Assembly: GCF_014648655.1 (NCBI RefSeq)
Contig: NZ_BMRN01000043.1
Coordinates: 1 to 58,030, forward strand
Direction of reading: 5' to 3'
DNA: 58,030 bases
DNA from: Streptomyces atratus
GTDB taxonomy: Bacteria > Actinomycetota > Actinomycetes > Streptomycetales > Streptomycetaceae
Shown here: positions 44,396 to 53,105 of the stretch, piece by piece
How the letters are laid out: each line of letters begins with the position of its first letter
Numbering within the stretch: the first letter of the stretch is position 1
Position numbers and translations under genes: made by a program
Notes under the pieces: generated by a model
Database searches by the model: none
Seen by the model: the letters and a program-made list of their open reading frames with translations, nothing else
Told to the model about the DNA's origin: nothing

Positions 44396-44608
44396 GAACA
44401 CCACTTCCGGGCGGTTGGCGGGGACGGTTTCGTGTCGCCACACCGTAGGAATGGGCAGGTCAGAGGCACATGTGGCGGGACACCATAGTTCTCGGGCCGG
44501 GTGTGCGCGGGGCCACCATGACAGGCATGTTGAGACTGCTTCGAGGACCGTATTGAAGGCTGACAGGCACCTGTCCGAGTTGCGTTGTTCGGCATGGTTT
44601 AGTGCCCT

Positions 44609-44697
44609 GGTGCTGACTCCCGTGCTGGTTTGGTGCTGACTAAAATCGCATGTCAGCACCCCTGATCACCTATCCCGTGCTGGTTTGGTGCTGACTA
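44609..44697. repeat. Cluster of GGTGCTGAC repeats with a perfect 25-bp direct repeat and hairpin
   Basis: A perfect 25-bp direct repeat occurs at 44618-44642 and 44673-44697. Inside and around it GGTGCTGAC occurs directly at 44609, 44632 and 44687, and inverted (GTCAGCACC) at 44652-44660. The pair at 44632/44652 forms a 9-bp stem with 11-nt loop. The cluster lies between the MHS transporter start and integrase relics, and suggests recombinase arm sites or operator sites. Confidence 0.8.
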
Positions 44698-45121
44698 CGC
44701 AGCGTTGAACTTCGGCATTCGGGGCGGATCGGACGGGTAGTGCAGTGCTCCTCACCTCCGCGCGACTGCCGTCAGGCCCGGCGGGTCCCTGCGGAACCGT
44801 TGCCGGATGACGTCCGCCAGGAGAGCGGGTGTTGACGCGTCGGTGTTCCAATGAGGAACGAGGGCATCGGTTTCGGGTTTGCTCGCCTCAAGGTCGAGGC
44901 AGGTTGCCGTGTTCAACACCACCGAGAAGGGGTCTCGGCCTGCGGGTCGAACGCGGCTGGCTCGGGCTGATCCTGACAGGCGTGTGTCTGGCGGCCGTTG
45001 CGACGCCGAGCCGATCACGATGAGTTGTTGCGGCGACTGTCCAAGCGCAACAACGACCCGGAGTATGGGGTGATTTCGCCGGAGATGCTGGCCTGGATAT
45101 CCGCATCTCGGATCCCAGCCG
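44698..45121. pseudogene. Degenerate region with a kinase-like/P-loop gene fragment
   Basis: A rightward stretch at 45013-45112 reads DHDELLRRLSKRNNDPEYGV then ISPEMLAWI. This resembles the lid region of small P-loop nucleotide kinases/ATPases, seen from memory. It is broken before and after. A leftward frame ending at 44752 (ALLADVIRQRFRRDPPGLTA) also looks protein-like. No intact gene is present. Confidence 0.35.
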
Positions 45122-45795
45122 CTGAACGGCGTCGGCACGGAAACGCTGCGCAGCTGGAAGAAGCGACTTGAGAAGGACCTCGGCCCGACCTCGATCCGCC
45201 TCGTCTGGGCGACGCTGTCCAGCGTCCTACAGGCCGCCGTCGAGGACCGCCGACTCGCACGCAATCCGTGCCGCTCAAGCACCGTCGGTCCGCCGGCCGC
45301 GGCACCCGGCAGAGTTGAGGCGTGGGCTCCCGAGCGTGTGCTGGCCGTATGTGCGGCAATGCCGGACCGGTACCGAGTCCTCGTCGAGGTCGGAGCGGGC
45401 CTGGGCCTCCGGCAAGGAGAGGCGCTGGGACTGAGTGCCGATGACTTCGACTTTGCCAAGGAAGTCGTCCATGTCCGGCGCCAGGTGAAGGTGGTGCGGA
45501 CGAAGTTGTGCTTCGCGCTTCCCAAGGGCCGCAAGGTGCGAGACGTGCCTCTGCCCAAGAGTGTGGTCCTGGCCGTCCAGCGGCACATGGAGGTCTTCGC
45601 GCCAGTGCCGGTCACGCTGCCCTGGGACGATCCTCGTCCCCCTGAGACGCCTGTGGAAGCCAAGCACCGGCGGGCCGAGGACGTACAGCCCCTTGGTGAC
45701 GGGACGCGAGCGGAAGGCGGTCAACCGGAACTTCTTCAACCCCTATGTCTGGAAGTCGGCCCTGGCCGGAGCAGGCGTCATCGCTCCACTACAGG
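45122..45795 (+). pseudogene. Tyrosine integrase relic 1
   Basis: The frame reads from LNGVGTETLRSWKKRLEKD (core-binding part) to GAGLGLRQGEALGLSADDFD, which carries the first catalytic Arg of tyrosine recombinases, and on to VRRQVKVVRTKLCFALPKGR. Near 45665 the frame shifts: NRNFFNPYVWKSALAGAGV continues in another frame up to about 45785, and then similarity ends. The HxxR and Tyr box is missing, so the protein cannot be active. Family and context match integrases of actinomycete integrative elements. Confidence 0.8.
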
Positions 45796-45875
45796 AGAGC
45801 AGTCGGAGCGGATCCAGAGTGTGGGAGCCGTCCCGTGAGCACGCCCTACTATCGGCTACGTGCCCGGAACCAGGC

Positions 45876-45941
45876 ACCCGCGTGATCAAACTTCCGAACG
45901 GTGAGCTCCGTTGCCGTCGGTCCGACCTGGATGCCTGGTGA
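45876..45941 (+). pseudogene. Excisionase (AlpA/MerR-like helix-turn-helix) C-terminal fragment
   Basis: The peptide TRVIKLPNGELRCRRSDLDAW (21 residues; core IKLPNGELRCRRSDLDAW) followed by TGA is the end of the small excisionase that sits before integrase genes in actinomycete elements. Its 5' part is lost. It lies 26 bp before the second integrase start, the normal order xis-int. Confidence 0.6.
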
Positions 45942-45967
45942 CAGGCGTGCGAAAGGGATACGCCTGA

Positions 45968-46453
45968 ATGGCGATGAGTTACAAGGTCCGCTTCTGGGAC
46001 ATCCGCGAGCGGCCTCAGCGTCGCAAGCCGTTCGAGGTCCGTTGGACGGTCAACGGCCGTGAGCGGTCGGAGTCCTTCATTACCAAGGGGCTGGCCGAGA
46101 GCCGGCGCGCGAAGCTCATGACGGCTGCCCGTGAAGGTGAGGCGTTCGACGAGCAGACCGGTCTGCCGGCTTCCGAAATCCGCGCCATCAGGCAGCGCAC
46201 CACCTGGTACGACCTGGCCCATGCCTACATTAACGAGCGATGGGACCGAACGCCGGGCAACACCCGCCGTACTCTCGCTGATGCACTCGCCACCGTCACG
46301 CCCGCGCTGGTGCGGCCCGAAGCGCGCTACTCGGAGCCTAGGGTTCTCAGGCGCTCACGAACACCGTCCGCGGGTTCTTCCGCTCGGTCGTCCCGGGCAT
46401 GTCCAGCCCGGAGAAGAAGCAGTACTTCGTGCCGGGTTCGTCGGGGTGCATGA
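45968..46453 (+). pseudogene. Tyrosine integrase relic 2 (N-terminal part)
   Basis: The frame starts at ATG 45968 (MAMSYKVRFWDIRERPQRRK) and continues KPFEVRWTVNGRERSESF, FDEQTGLPASEIRAI and RWDRTPGNTRRTLADALATV. This is the N-terminal arm- and core-binding region of the same integrase type as relic 1. After about residue 120 the similarity stops and the rest is out of context. The catalytic domain is absent. A leftward stretch ending at 46347 (HPDEPGTKYCFFSGLDMPG) is another unrecognised fragment. Two integrase relics imply two past insertions or one rearranged element. Confidence 0.75.
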
Positions 46454-46567
46454 ATAAGCCGTCACGGATTCTTCGGCCTGGACCAACAGCGGTGCCTGAT
46501 CTCCCTCCTAGGGTCGCACTGGAGGCCAGCAGGTGCTCCAGTGCGTCCTCGACGAGGAGACGAAAGC

Positions 46568-48043
46568 ATGCAGACACTTTTGCGTGGCGGCCGTGTCATT
46601 GATCCGGGAACAGGGTTCGACGGCATCGCCGACGTCCTCGTGTCCGACGGCGTGGTCAGCGCCGTCGCCGCAGGGCTCGACGTGCCACCGGGATGCGCGG
46701 TCGTCGACGTCACGGGTTTGGTCGTCGGTCCGGGGTTCGTCGACCTGCACAGCCATGTGCACTCCATCGCGGGGCAGCGGCTGCAGGCCATGGACGGCGT
46801 GACGACGGCCCTCGACCTGGAAGCGGGCCTCATGCCCATCGGACGTGCGTACGCCGAGGCCGCCGCGGACGGACGCCCGCTGCACTACGGCTTCTCCGCC
46901 TCGTGGGGTGGTGCCCGGGCCCAGGTGCTCGCCGGCATCCAGCCCGACGCACAGATCGGGAGCGGTCTCGCGGTGCTGGGAAACCGCGCATGGCAGCGCT
47001 CCTCCACCGATCGTGAACTCGCCGAGTGGCTGGCCCTGATCGAGGGTGAGCTGAGCGCCGGAGCGCTCGGCATCGGAGTCCTCCTCGGGTACGCGCCCCA
47101 CAGTGAGCCTGCCGAGTTCCTTGCTGTCGCCCGGCTTGCCGCGAAGGCCGGCGTGCCGACGTACACCCACGTCCGCGAGCTGGTCGAGGTGGATCCCGGA
47201 ACTCCCGCAGACGGCTCCGAGGAGATCGTCATCGCCGCGGCCGAGACCGGAGCAGCGATGCACCATTGCCACGTCAACAGCACTTCGGGCCACCACATCG
47301 ACCGGGTACTCGGTGCGTTGGACGGTTCACGGCGGTCGGGATCTCGGGTGACGGTCGAGGCCTACCCGTACGGGGCCGGCAGCACGGCAATCGGAGCGGC
47401 CTTCCTCGACGCCGAACGCCTGCGTATGAAGGGCCTGTCCCCGTCGAGTGTCGTGATGCTCGAATCGGGGGAGCGCATCGCCGACGAGGGGCGCCTGCGG
47501 CAGTTGCGGAACAGCGACCCCGGGGCGCCCTGCATTCTGGAGTTCCTCGACGAGGGCAACCCGCGCGAGCTCGCGATGCTGCACCAGGCGCTGGCCTTCC
47601 CGGACGCGATTGTCGCCAGTGACGCGATGCCCGTCTTCTGGCCCGACGGCAGCAACGACAGCACCGAGTGGCCACTGCCGCCCGGGGGAACGACGCACCC
47701 GCGCACCGCGGGAACGTTCACCAAGACGCTGCGCGTGATGGTGCGGGAGAGCGGTGCCTGGGACTGGCCGGAGGCGTTCCGGCGGTGTGCCCACCTGCCG
47801 GCGCGGGTCCTCGACGAGGTGGCGCCGGGCGCTCGGGCGAAGGGACACCTCGGGGTCGGCGCGGACGCCGACATCGTAGTAATCGACCCCGTAGCGATCA
47901 CCGATTGCGCGACCTACTTCGCGCCCACGCGGCCGTCTGTGGGCGTGCGGCACTTGTTTGTCGGTGGTGTCCCAGTGGTCAGCGCGGGGGAGCTGCAGGT
48001 CGACGCGCTTCCCGGACAGCCGCTGCGAGGTGAGCCGCGATGA
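46568..48043 (+). CDS. Amidohydrolase, N-acyl-D-amino-acid deacylase-like
   Basis: The 491-residue metal-dependent amidohydrolase has HSHVHS as the HxH metal motif near residue 65 and a late metal Asp in VASDAMPVF. The N-terminal beta-sandwich (MQTLLRGGRVIDPGTGFDGI) and the C-terminal GHLGVGADADIVVIDP complete the fold. Related D-aminoacylases and dihydropyrimidinases cleave N-acyl-D-amino acids. In this operon it would free D-amino acids from N-acyl or peptide forms. I chose the ATG at 46568, preceded by GAGGAGA; a 9-codon extension lacks support. Its stop overlaps the next gene (ATGA). Confidence 0.85.
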   Translation: MQTLLRGGRVIDPGTGFDGIADVLVSDGVVSAVAAGLDVPPGCAVVDVTGLVVGPGFVDLHSHVHSIAGQRLQAMDGVTTALDLEAGLMPIGRAYAEAAADGRPLHYGFSASWGGARAQVLAGIQPDAQIGSGLAVLGNRAWQRSSTDRELAEWLALIEGELSAGALGIGVLLGYAPHSEPAEFLAVARLAAKAGVPTYTHVRELVEVDPGTPADGSEEIVIAAAETGAAMHHCHVNSTSGHHIDRVLGALDGSRRSGSRVTVEAYPYGAGSTAIGAAFLDAERLRMKGLSPSSVVMLESGERIADEGRLRQLRNSDPGAPCILEFLDEGNPRELAMLHQALAFPDAIVASDAMPVFWPDGSNDSTEWPLPPGGTTHPRTAGTFTKTLRVMVRESGAWDWPEAFRRCAHLPARVLDEVAPGARAKGHLGVGADADIVVIDPVAITDCATYFAPTRPSVGVRHLFVGGVPVVSAGELQVDALPGQPLRGEPR

Positions 48044-49152
48044 CGGCGACGCGCGCGGAGGTGGCGGTGGAGGTTCTCGTCGCGGACATCGAGACCCTGG
48101 TGCGGTGCGAGTCGCCGTCGTCCGATCACGAAGCCGTCGCCCGCAGCGCAGACGTCGTGGCGGCACTGGGGCGCAGGCTGCTGGACACGGAACCGGATCG
48201 CGTGGTGATCGACGGGTGCACGCACCTGAGGTGGCGGTTCGGCGAGGCGCCGCGTGTGCTGCTGCTCGGACACCACGACACGGTGTGGCCCACCGGATCG
48301 CTGGAGACACACCCGTATTCCGTCCGGGACGGAGTGCTGCGCGGGCCGGGCTGCTTCGACATGAAGGCAGGTGTCGTGATGGCGCTGCACGCCGCTGCTG
48401 CCGCCGGGAACCGGTCGGGTCTTTCGATCCTGGTCACCGGTGACGAGGAGATCGGCTCGCCGTCGTCGCGGCGGCTGATCGAGGAAGAGGCTCGCGGCTG
48501 CGACGCGGTGTTCGTGTTGGAGGCGTCGGCAGGCGGCGGAGCGTTGAAGTGCCGCCGCAAAGGCGCCTCCCTGTACCGGATCGAAGTGGACGGCCGGGCC
48601 GCGCACGCCGGGCTCGAACCGGAGAAGGGGGTGAACGCCGGGGTGGAGGCGGCGCACCAGATCCTCGCAGTCGCGGCACTGGCCGACGCCGAGCGGGGCA
48701 CGACCGTCGTGCCGACGGCCCTCTCCGCCGGCACCACGACCAACACGGTTCCCGCAGGCGCCAGCGTGGCGGTCGACGTACGTGTGTGGGACGAGACGGA
48801 GCAGCGGCGGGTCGACCGGGCCGTGCGGGACCTCCGCCCCGTACTCGAGGGCTCGCGGATCCGCATCTCGGGTGGCATCAACCGACCGCCGCTGCAGGCG
48901 GTCGCGTCGTCGAGGCTGTTCGACCTCGCTGCAACGATCGCTGCCGAACTCGGCCTCGGAGCTCTTACCGCCGCCGCTGTCGGCGGCGCCTCGGACGGGA
49001 ACTTCACCGCCGGCCTCGGGATCCCCACCCTCGACGGCCTCGGCGGCGTGGGCGGCGGTGCGCACGCGGACGACGAACACGTCGTCGTAGCCGAACTGCC
49101 ACGGCGCACCGCCCTGCTCACCGCCCTGATCGACGCCGTGCTGGCGAAGTGA
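48040..49152 (+). CDS. M20 metallopeptidase/deacylase (carboxypeptidase G2-like)
   Basis: The 370-residue protein is a zinc M20 family hydrolase. GHHDTVWP supplies the His and Asp metal ligands, and GDEEIGSPSSRRL the catalytic Glu pair. A dimerisation domain (GRAAHAGLEPEKGVNAG) sits in the middle, and a late HADDEH supplies the last His. The closest style is glutamate carboxypeptidase/CPG2. In the known D-to-L amino acid route an M20-type desuccinylase removes succinate from N-succinyl-L-amino acids, which is the role I infer here. It has no signal peptide, so it is cytoplasmic. The start overlaps the preceding stop by ATGA. Confidence 0.85.
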   Translation: MTATRAEVAVEVLVADIETLVRCESPSSDHEAVARSADVVAALGRRLLDTEPDRVVIDGCTHLRWRFGEAPRVLLLGHHDTVWPTGSLETHPYSVRDGVLRGPGCFDMKAGVVMALHAAAAAGNRSGLSILVTGDEEIGSPSSRRLIEEEARGCDAVFVLEASAGGGALKCRRKGASLYRIEVDGRAAHAGLEPEKGVNAGVEAAHQILAVAALADAERGTTVVPTALSAGTTTNTVPAGASVAVDVRVWDETEQRRVDRAVRDLRPVLEGSRIRISGGINRPPLQAVASSRLFDLAATIAAELGLGALTAAAVGGASDGNFTAGLGIPTLDGLGGVGGGAHADDEHVVVAELPRRTALLTALIDAVLAK

Positions 49153-49237
49153 ACTCTGTGCGCTACGACGAACGCGGCGGACAACCCTGGTGCGGCACCA
49201 CGGTGACCCGCCCGGTAAGCCCGGAAAGGAAAGTCCC

Positions 49238-50134
49238 GTGAGAGATCTTGCGACATATGAGTCAGGTCTGGTTTCCCCGGCCGTGAGCGCAGCCGCGCTG
49301 GCCGCCGCGACCGCTGCTGCCGCCGCCTCACGTGTGGAAATCCGGGACCTGACCGAGGTGTCCGACCTGACCGATGTCTGCCAGCTCTTCGCATCGATCT
49401 GGCAGCCGGGCACCGGTGCCCAACCGGCGACGACAGAGCTGTTGCGGGCGATGGCCGCGGTGGGGAACTATGTCGCGGGCGCGTAAGAAGGGGAGGAACT
49501 GCTGGGAGCCTGCCTCGGCTTCTTCGGCAGCCCGGCCAAGGCGAGCCTGCACAGCCACATCGCCGGCGTGGCGCCGCAAGGGCTCGGGAGGGGGATCGGA
49601 TTCGCCCTCAAACTGCACCAGCGCGCCTGGGCGTTGCGCCAGGACGTCTCGCTGGTCACCTGGACGTTCGATCCCCTGGTGCGGCGGAACGCGTATTTCA
49701 ACCTGGCCAAACTCGGCGCCGGCCCGGCGCGCTACCTGCCCGACTTCTACGGGCCGATGCGCGACGGCATCAACGGCGCCGGCGACACCGACCGGCTGAT
49801 GGTCCGTTGGGAGCTTTCCGCCCCGGCGGCGTCCACCGCTTCGCTTGGTGAGGCTGCCCGAGTCGAAGTAGCCGCGCTGCGAGAGCGCGGTGCGGCCCCT
49901 GCCCTGTCGGTCGCACCTGACGGGGGACCGCTGACCGCAGTGGCCGACGGGCCGGTCGTGCTGGTCGCCGTGCCGCCCGACATCGAGACACTCCGGCGCA
50001 CGGACCCGGATCAGGGCCAAGCGTGGCGCGTCGCGCTGCGGGAGGTGTTGGGAGGCCTGATGGCGGAGGAAGCCAGGGTCATCGGATTCGATCGTGCCGG
50101 CTGGTACGTGGTCTCAAGGGAGAAGTCGTCATGA
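49238..50134 (+). pseudogene. GNAT-family acyltransferase interrupted by an in-frame TAA (candidate D-amino acid succinyltransferase)
   Basis: One frame encodes about 298 codons from a GTG with AAGGAAAG before it to a TGA overlapping the racemase ATG. Codon 83 is TAA (49484-49486), in the middle of a conserved GNYVAGA-stop-EGEELLGACLGFFG segment where related proteins have a Tyr. Everything after the stop stays in frame and conserved (ARYLPDFYGPMRDGINGAGD, DRLMVRWEL). The family (COG3375-like, long GNAT) commonly neighbours N-succinylamino acid racemases. In the Geobacillus pathway a GNAT enzyme succinylates D-amino acids. The choices are a recent single-base nonsense mutation, sequencing error, or two polypeptides by restart. 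Confidence 0.85.
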
Positions 50135-51234
50135 AGCCCAATGGTGTGGAACTTCTGCGTGTCCAGATGCCTTTGGCGGCACCGTTCCGGACGTCGTTCG
50201 GTACGCAGGACGTACGGGAACTGCTGCTCATACGAGTCGTGACAACGAACGGCGAGGGTTGGGGCGAGTGCGTCACGATGGAAGAGCCGCTCTACTCCTC
50301 GGAGTACGTCGACGGGGCCGAGCACGTGCTGCGGAACTTTCTGGTCCCGGCCCTGATGGAGGGCGAGGTCACCGCGAGCCGAGTCGCGCCCCGCCTGGGC
50401 AGGTTCAAGGGTCACCGGATGGCGAAGGCCGCACTCGAAATGGCCGTGCTCGACGCTGAACTCCGATCACACGACCTGTCCTTCGCCACCGCGCTCGGGT
50501 CCACCCGGGACTCCGTGCCCTGCGGGGTCTCGGTCGGCATCATGGACTCCGTCCCACAGCTCCTGGACGCCGTAGGCGGCTATCTCGACGCCGGCTACGT
50601 GCGGATCAAGCTGAAGATCGAACCCGGTTGGGACGTCGAGCCGGTGCGAGCGGTGAGGGAGCGCTTCGGCGACGATGTGCTGCTGCAGGTCGACGCCAAC
50701 ACGGCGTACACGCTGTCCGACGTGTCCCAGCTCGCCCGACTGGATCCCTTCGAGCTCCTCCTCATCGAGCAGCCCCTGGACGAGGAGGACCTCCTGGGCC
50801 ACGCCGAGCTGGCCCGTCGTATCCGCACGCCGATCCGCCTCGACGAGTCGATCGTGTCCGCCCGTTCCGCTGCCGACGCGATCACGCTGGGTGCCTGTCG
50901 CATCGTGAACATCAAGCCCGGCCGGGTCGGTGGTTACCTTGAGGCACGGCGGGTGCACGATGTCTGCGCCGCCCACGGGATCCCCGTGTGGTGCGGTGGC
51001 ATGATCGAGACCGGGCTTGGGCGGGCGGCCAACGTCGCGCTCGCCTCGCTGCCCGGGTTCACCCTGCCCGGCGACACCTCGGCGTCGGACCGGTTCTACC
51101 GGACCGACATCACGGAACCGTTCGTCCTGAAGGACGGACACCTGAGCGTGCCCCAGGGGCCGGGCCTCGGCGTCACCCTGATTCCCGACCTGCTGGCGGA
51201 GGTCACGACCTCGACGGTGTGGCTCGGTTCGTAG
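50131..51234 (+). CDS. N-succinylamino acid racemase/o-succinylbenzoate synthase (enolase superfamily)
   Basis: The 367-residue enzyme is of the muconate lactonising subgroup. It has the KxK motif at 160-162 (RIKLKIEPG), metal ligands Asp188 (QVDANT), Glu213 (IEQPLD) and Asp238 (RLDESIVS), and the second base Lys262 (NIKPGRVGG). All catalytic residues are present. The same fold makes o-succinylbenzoate for menaquinone, but no men genes are near. Neighbouring acyltransferase and M20 hydrolase point to racemisation of N-succinyl-D- to N-succinyl-L-amino acids. The ATG at 50131 overlaps the GNAT stop. Confidence 0.9.
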   Translation: MKPNGVELLRVQMPLAAPFRTSFGTQDVRELLLIRVVTTNGEGWGECVTMEEPLYSSEYVDGAEHVLRNFLVPALMEGEVTASRVAPRLGRFKGHRMAKAALEMAVLDAELRSHDLSFATALGSTRDSVPCGVSVGIMDSVPQLLDAVGGYLDAGYVRIKLKIEPGWDVEPVRAVRERFGDDVLLQVDANTAYTLSDVSQLARLDPFELLLIEQPLDEEDLLGHAELARRIRTPIRLDESIVSARSAADAITLGACRIVNIKPGRVGGYLEARRVHDVCAAHGIPVWCGGMIETGLGRAANVALASLPGFTLPGDTSASDRFYRTDITEPFVLKDGHLSVPQGPGLGVTLIPDLLAEVTTSTVWLGS

Positions 51235-51310
51235 CACGCGACGAACTCGCCGTGAAATCCCGTCGGATCGGACCAACAGGTTCCGGTGCGGCCGGAGTTA
51301 CCTTTGGGCG

Positions 51311-53020
51311 GTGCTGACACCGACGTCTGGCAAGCCACACACAAGCCTGGCGCGCGTTCTCGAGGACCTGGGGGACGTGTTGCTGGAGTCGATAGCCGGC
51401 GGCGGGGGCACGCGCCGGCAGTTGAGCGGCGTAGTCATCCACGACCCGCTCGACGAGGCGCAGTTCCCCGCCCAGGCCGTCGTCCTGGGGGTGGGCGTCC
51501 ACGAACCGGACGACGTGGTCCGTCTCCTGTACGAACTCGGCCGCAAGGGCGCTGCGGCGCTCGTCGTCCGGTCACCCTTCACCGCGACCGTGAAAATCCG
51601 GCGGGCCGCTGACGAGTCCGGCGTCGCACTGCTCGGACTCACCCGAGGCGCCTCGTGGGCGCAGGTCGCCGCCATGCTCCGCACCCTGCTCGTCGAGGGA
51701 GACATCGGCGACATCTCGCCGCAGACGCTGGGCGGCATGCCGTCGGGCGACCTGTTCGCGTTGGCCAACGCCGTGGCCGCGCTGTTGGACGCGCCGGTCA
51801 CCATCGAGGACCGCAGCTCACGGGTGCTTGCCTTCTCCGGCCGCCAGGACGAGGCCGACCAGTCCCGAGTGGAGACGATCCTGGGCCGTCAGGTACCGGA
51901 ACGGTTCACGCTTGGCCTGGCGCGCAACGGCGTCTTCGAGCGTCTCCATCGCGGCCATACACCTGTGTACGTCGATCCGCTCCACGACGAGACGATGACC
52001 GTTCCCCGGGTGGCGCTGGCGGTGCGGGCCGGCGACGAGATCCTCGGCTCGATCTGGGCGGCGGTGCCCGGGCCCTTGTCCGAAGAGCGGACGCAGGCGC
52101 TGATCGACGCCGGCAAGCTCGTCGCGCTCCACATGTTGCGTCTGCGTGCGGGCGCCGATGTCGAACGCCGCCTGCGCGCCGACCTGGTGAGCACCGCCCT
52201 CGAAGGCGGCGCGGGGGCACCGGAGGCGATTGCGCGGCTCGGGCTGGTGGCGCAGCCCGCGGTCGTGCTGGCACTGGGTCTGTTCGGTGGTGGGGACGCC
52301 GATCCGTCGACGGAGGACGGTCTGCGCCGGGTCGCGGATCGCCAGCGGGTCGCGGACGCGCTGGCCATGCACCTGAGTGCGGTCCAGGCGCGCTCGGCCG
52401 TGGCGCTGGTGGGCGACGTGGCCTACGGCATCGTGCCGATGCCGGGAGGCCGGGCGGACTGCCAGGAGCGGTCGATCCGCGTCGCGTCGACCTTCCTGGA
52501 GCGCACCGGGCAGCGCGTGGACGCGGCGATCGGCATCGGCCCGCCCGCACTCGACGGCTCCGGACTCAGCCGCTCGCGCGACGGCGCGGACCGGGCGCTG
52601 CGGGTACTGCTCGCCAACGAGGGCGCCCGGCGGGTGGCCACGGCGGAGGACGTCCACGTCGACGCGCTCATGCTGGACCTCGCCGATCTGGCCGCCGCGC
52701 GCGGGGACGTGGCGACCGGGCCCGTCGCCCGCCTGCTCGACTACGACGCCCGGCACCAGTCGCAACTCGTCCACACGCTGTCGTGCTGGCTGGACGCCTT
52801 CGGCGACGTGGCCGCCGCGTCCGCCGCGGCGTACGTGCACCCCAACACCTTCCGGTACCGACTGCGACGGGTCGCAGAGGTCGGTGAGATCAACCTCGAC
52901 GACCCTGGCGAGCGGTTCGCGGCGATGCTGCAACTGCGGCTCCACACGCCCGGCACCATGAGCAGAAGCCGGACGCCGCAACGAGTCAACATTCGTCCGC
53001 ACCGCCCGAACACCACCTGA
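51311..53020 (+). CDS. PucR-family transcriptional regulator
   Basis: The 569-residue regulator has an N-terminal PucR-type sensor half (about 1-290, with a LARVLEDLGDVLL start), a GGDEF-related middle domain (VVLALGLFGGG ... AAIGIGPPAL), and a C-terminal PucR helix-turn-helix (LSCWLDAFGDVAAASAAAYV with HPNTFRYRLRRV). Such proteins activate purine, proline or other nitrogen catabolic genes in response to substrate. Its position inside the D-amino acid cluster suggests local control. The GTG start lies 76 bp after the racemase stop. A basic tail of about 25 residues follows the DNA-binding domain. Confidence 0.9.
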   Translation: MLTPTSGKPHTSLARVLEDLGDVLLESIAGGGGTRRQLSGVVIHDPLDEAQFPAQAVVLGVGVHEPDDVVRLLYELGRKGAAALVVRSPFTATVKIRRAADESGVALLGLTRGASWAQVAAMLRTLLVEGDIGDISPQTLGGMPSGDLFALANAVAALLDAPVTIEDRSSRVLAFSGRQDEADQSRVETILGRQVPERFTLGLARNGVFERLHRGHTPVYVDPLHDETMTVPRVALAVRAGDEILGSIWAAVPGPLSEERTQALIDAGKLVALHMLRLRAGADVERRLRADLVSTALEGGAGAPEAIARLGLVAQPAVVLALGLFGGGDADPSTEDGLRRVADRQRVADALAMHLSAVQARSAVALVGDVAYGIVPMPGGRADCQERSIRVASTFLERTGQRVDAAIGIGPPALDGSGLSRSRDGADRALRVLLANEGARRVATAEDVHVDALMLDLADLAAARGDVATGPVARLLDYDARHQSQLVHTLSCWLDAFGDVAAASAAAYVHPNTFRYRLRRVAEVGEINLDDPGERFAAMLQLRLHTPGTMSRSRTPQRVNIRPHRPNTT

Positions 53021-53105
53021 AGGTTTGTGGAACTCCACGAATCCGCTGCGTCACCTGATGTCCAGGATGGGCCATCACCCCCGACGCAGCGGTACGGAGG
53101 CAACC

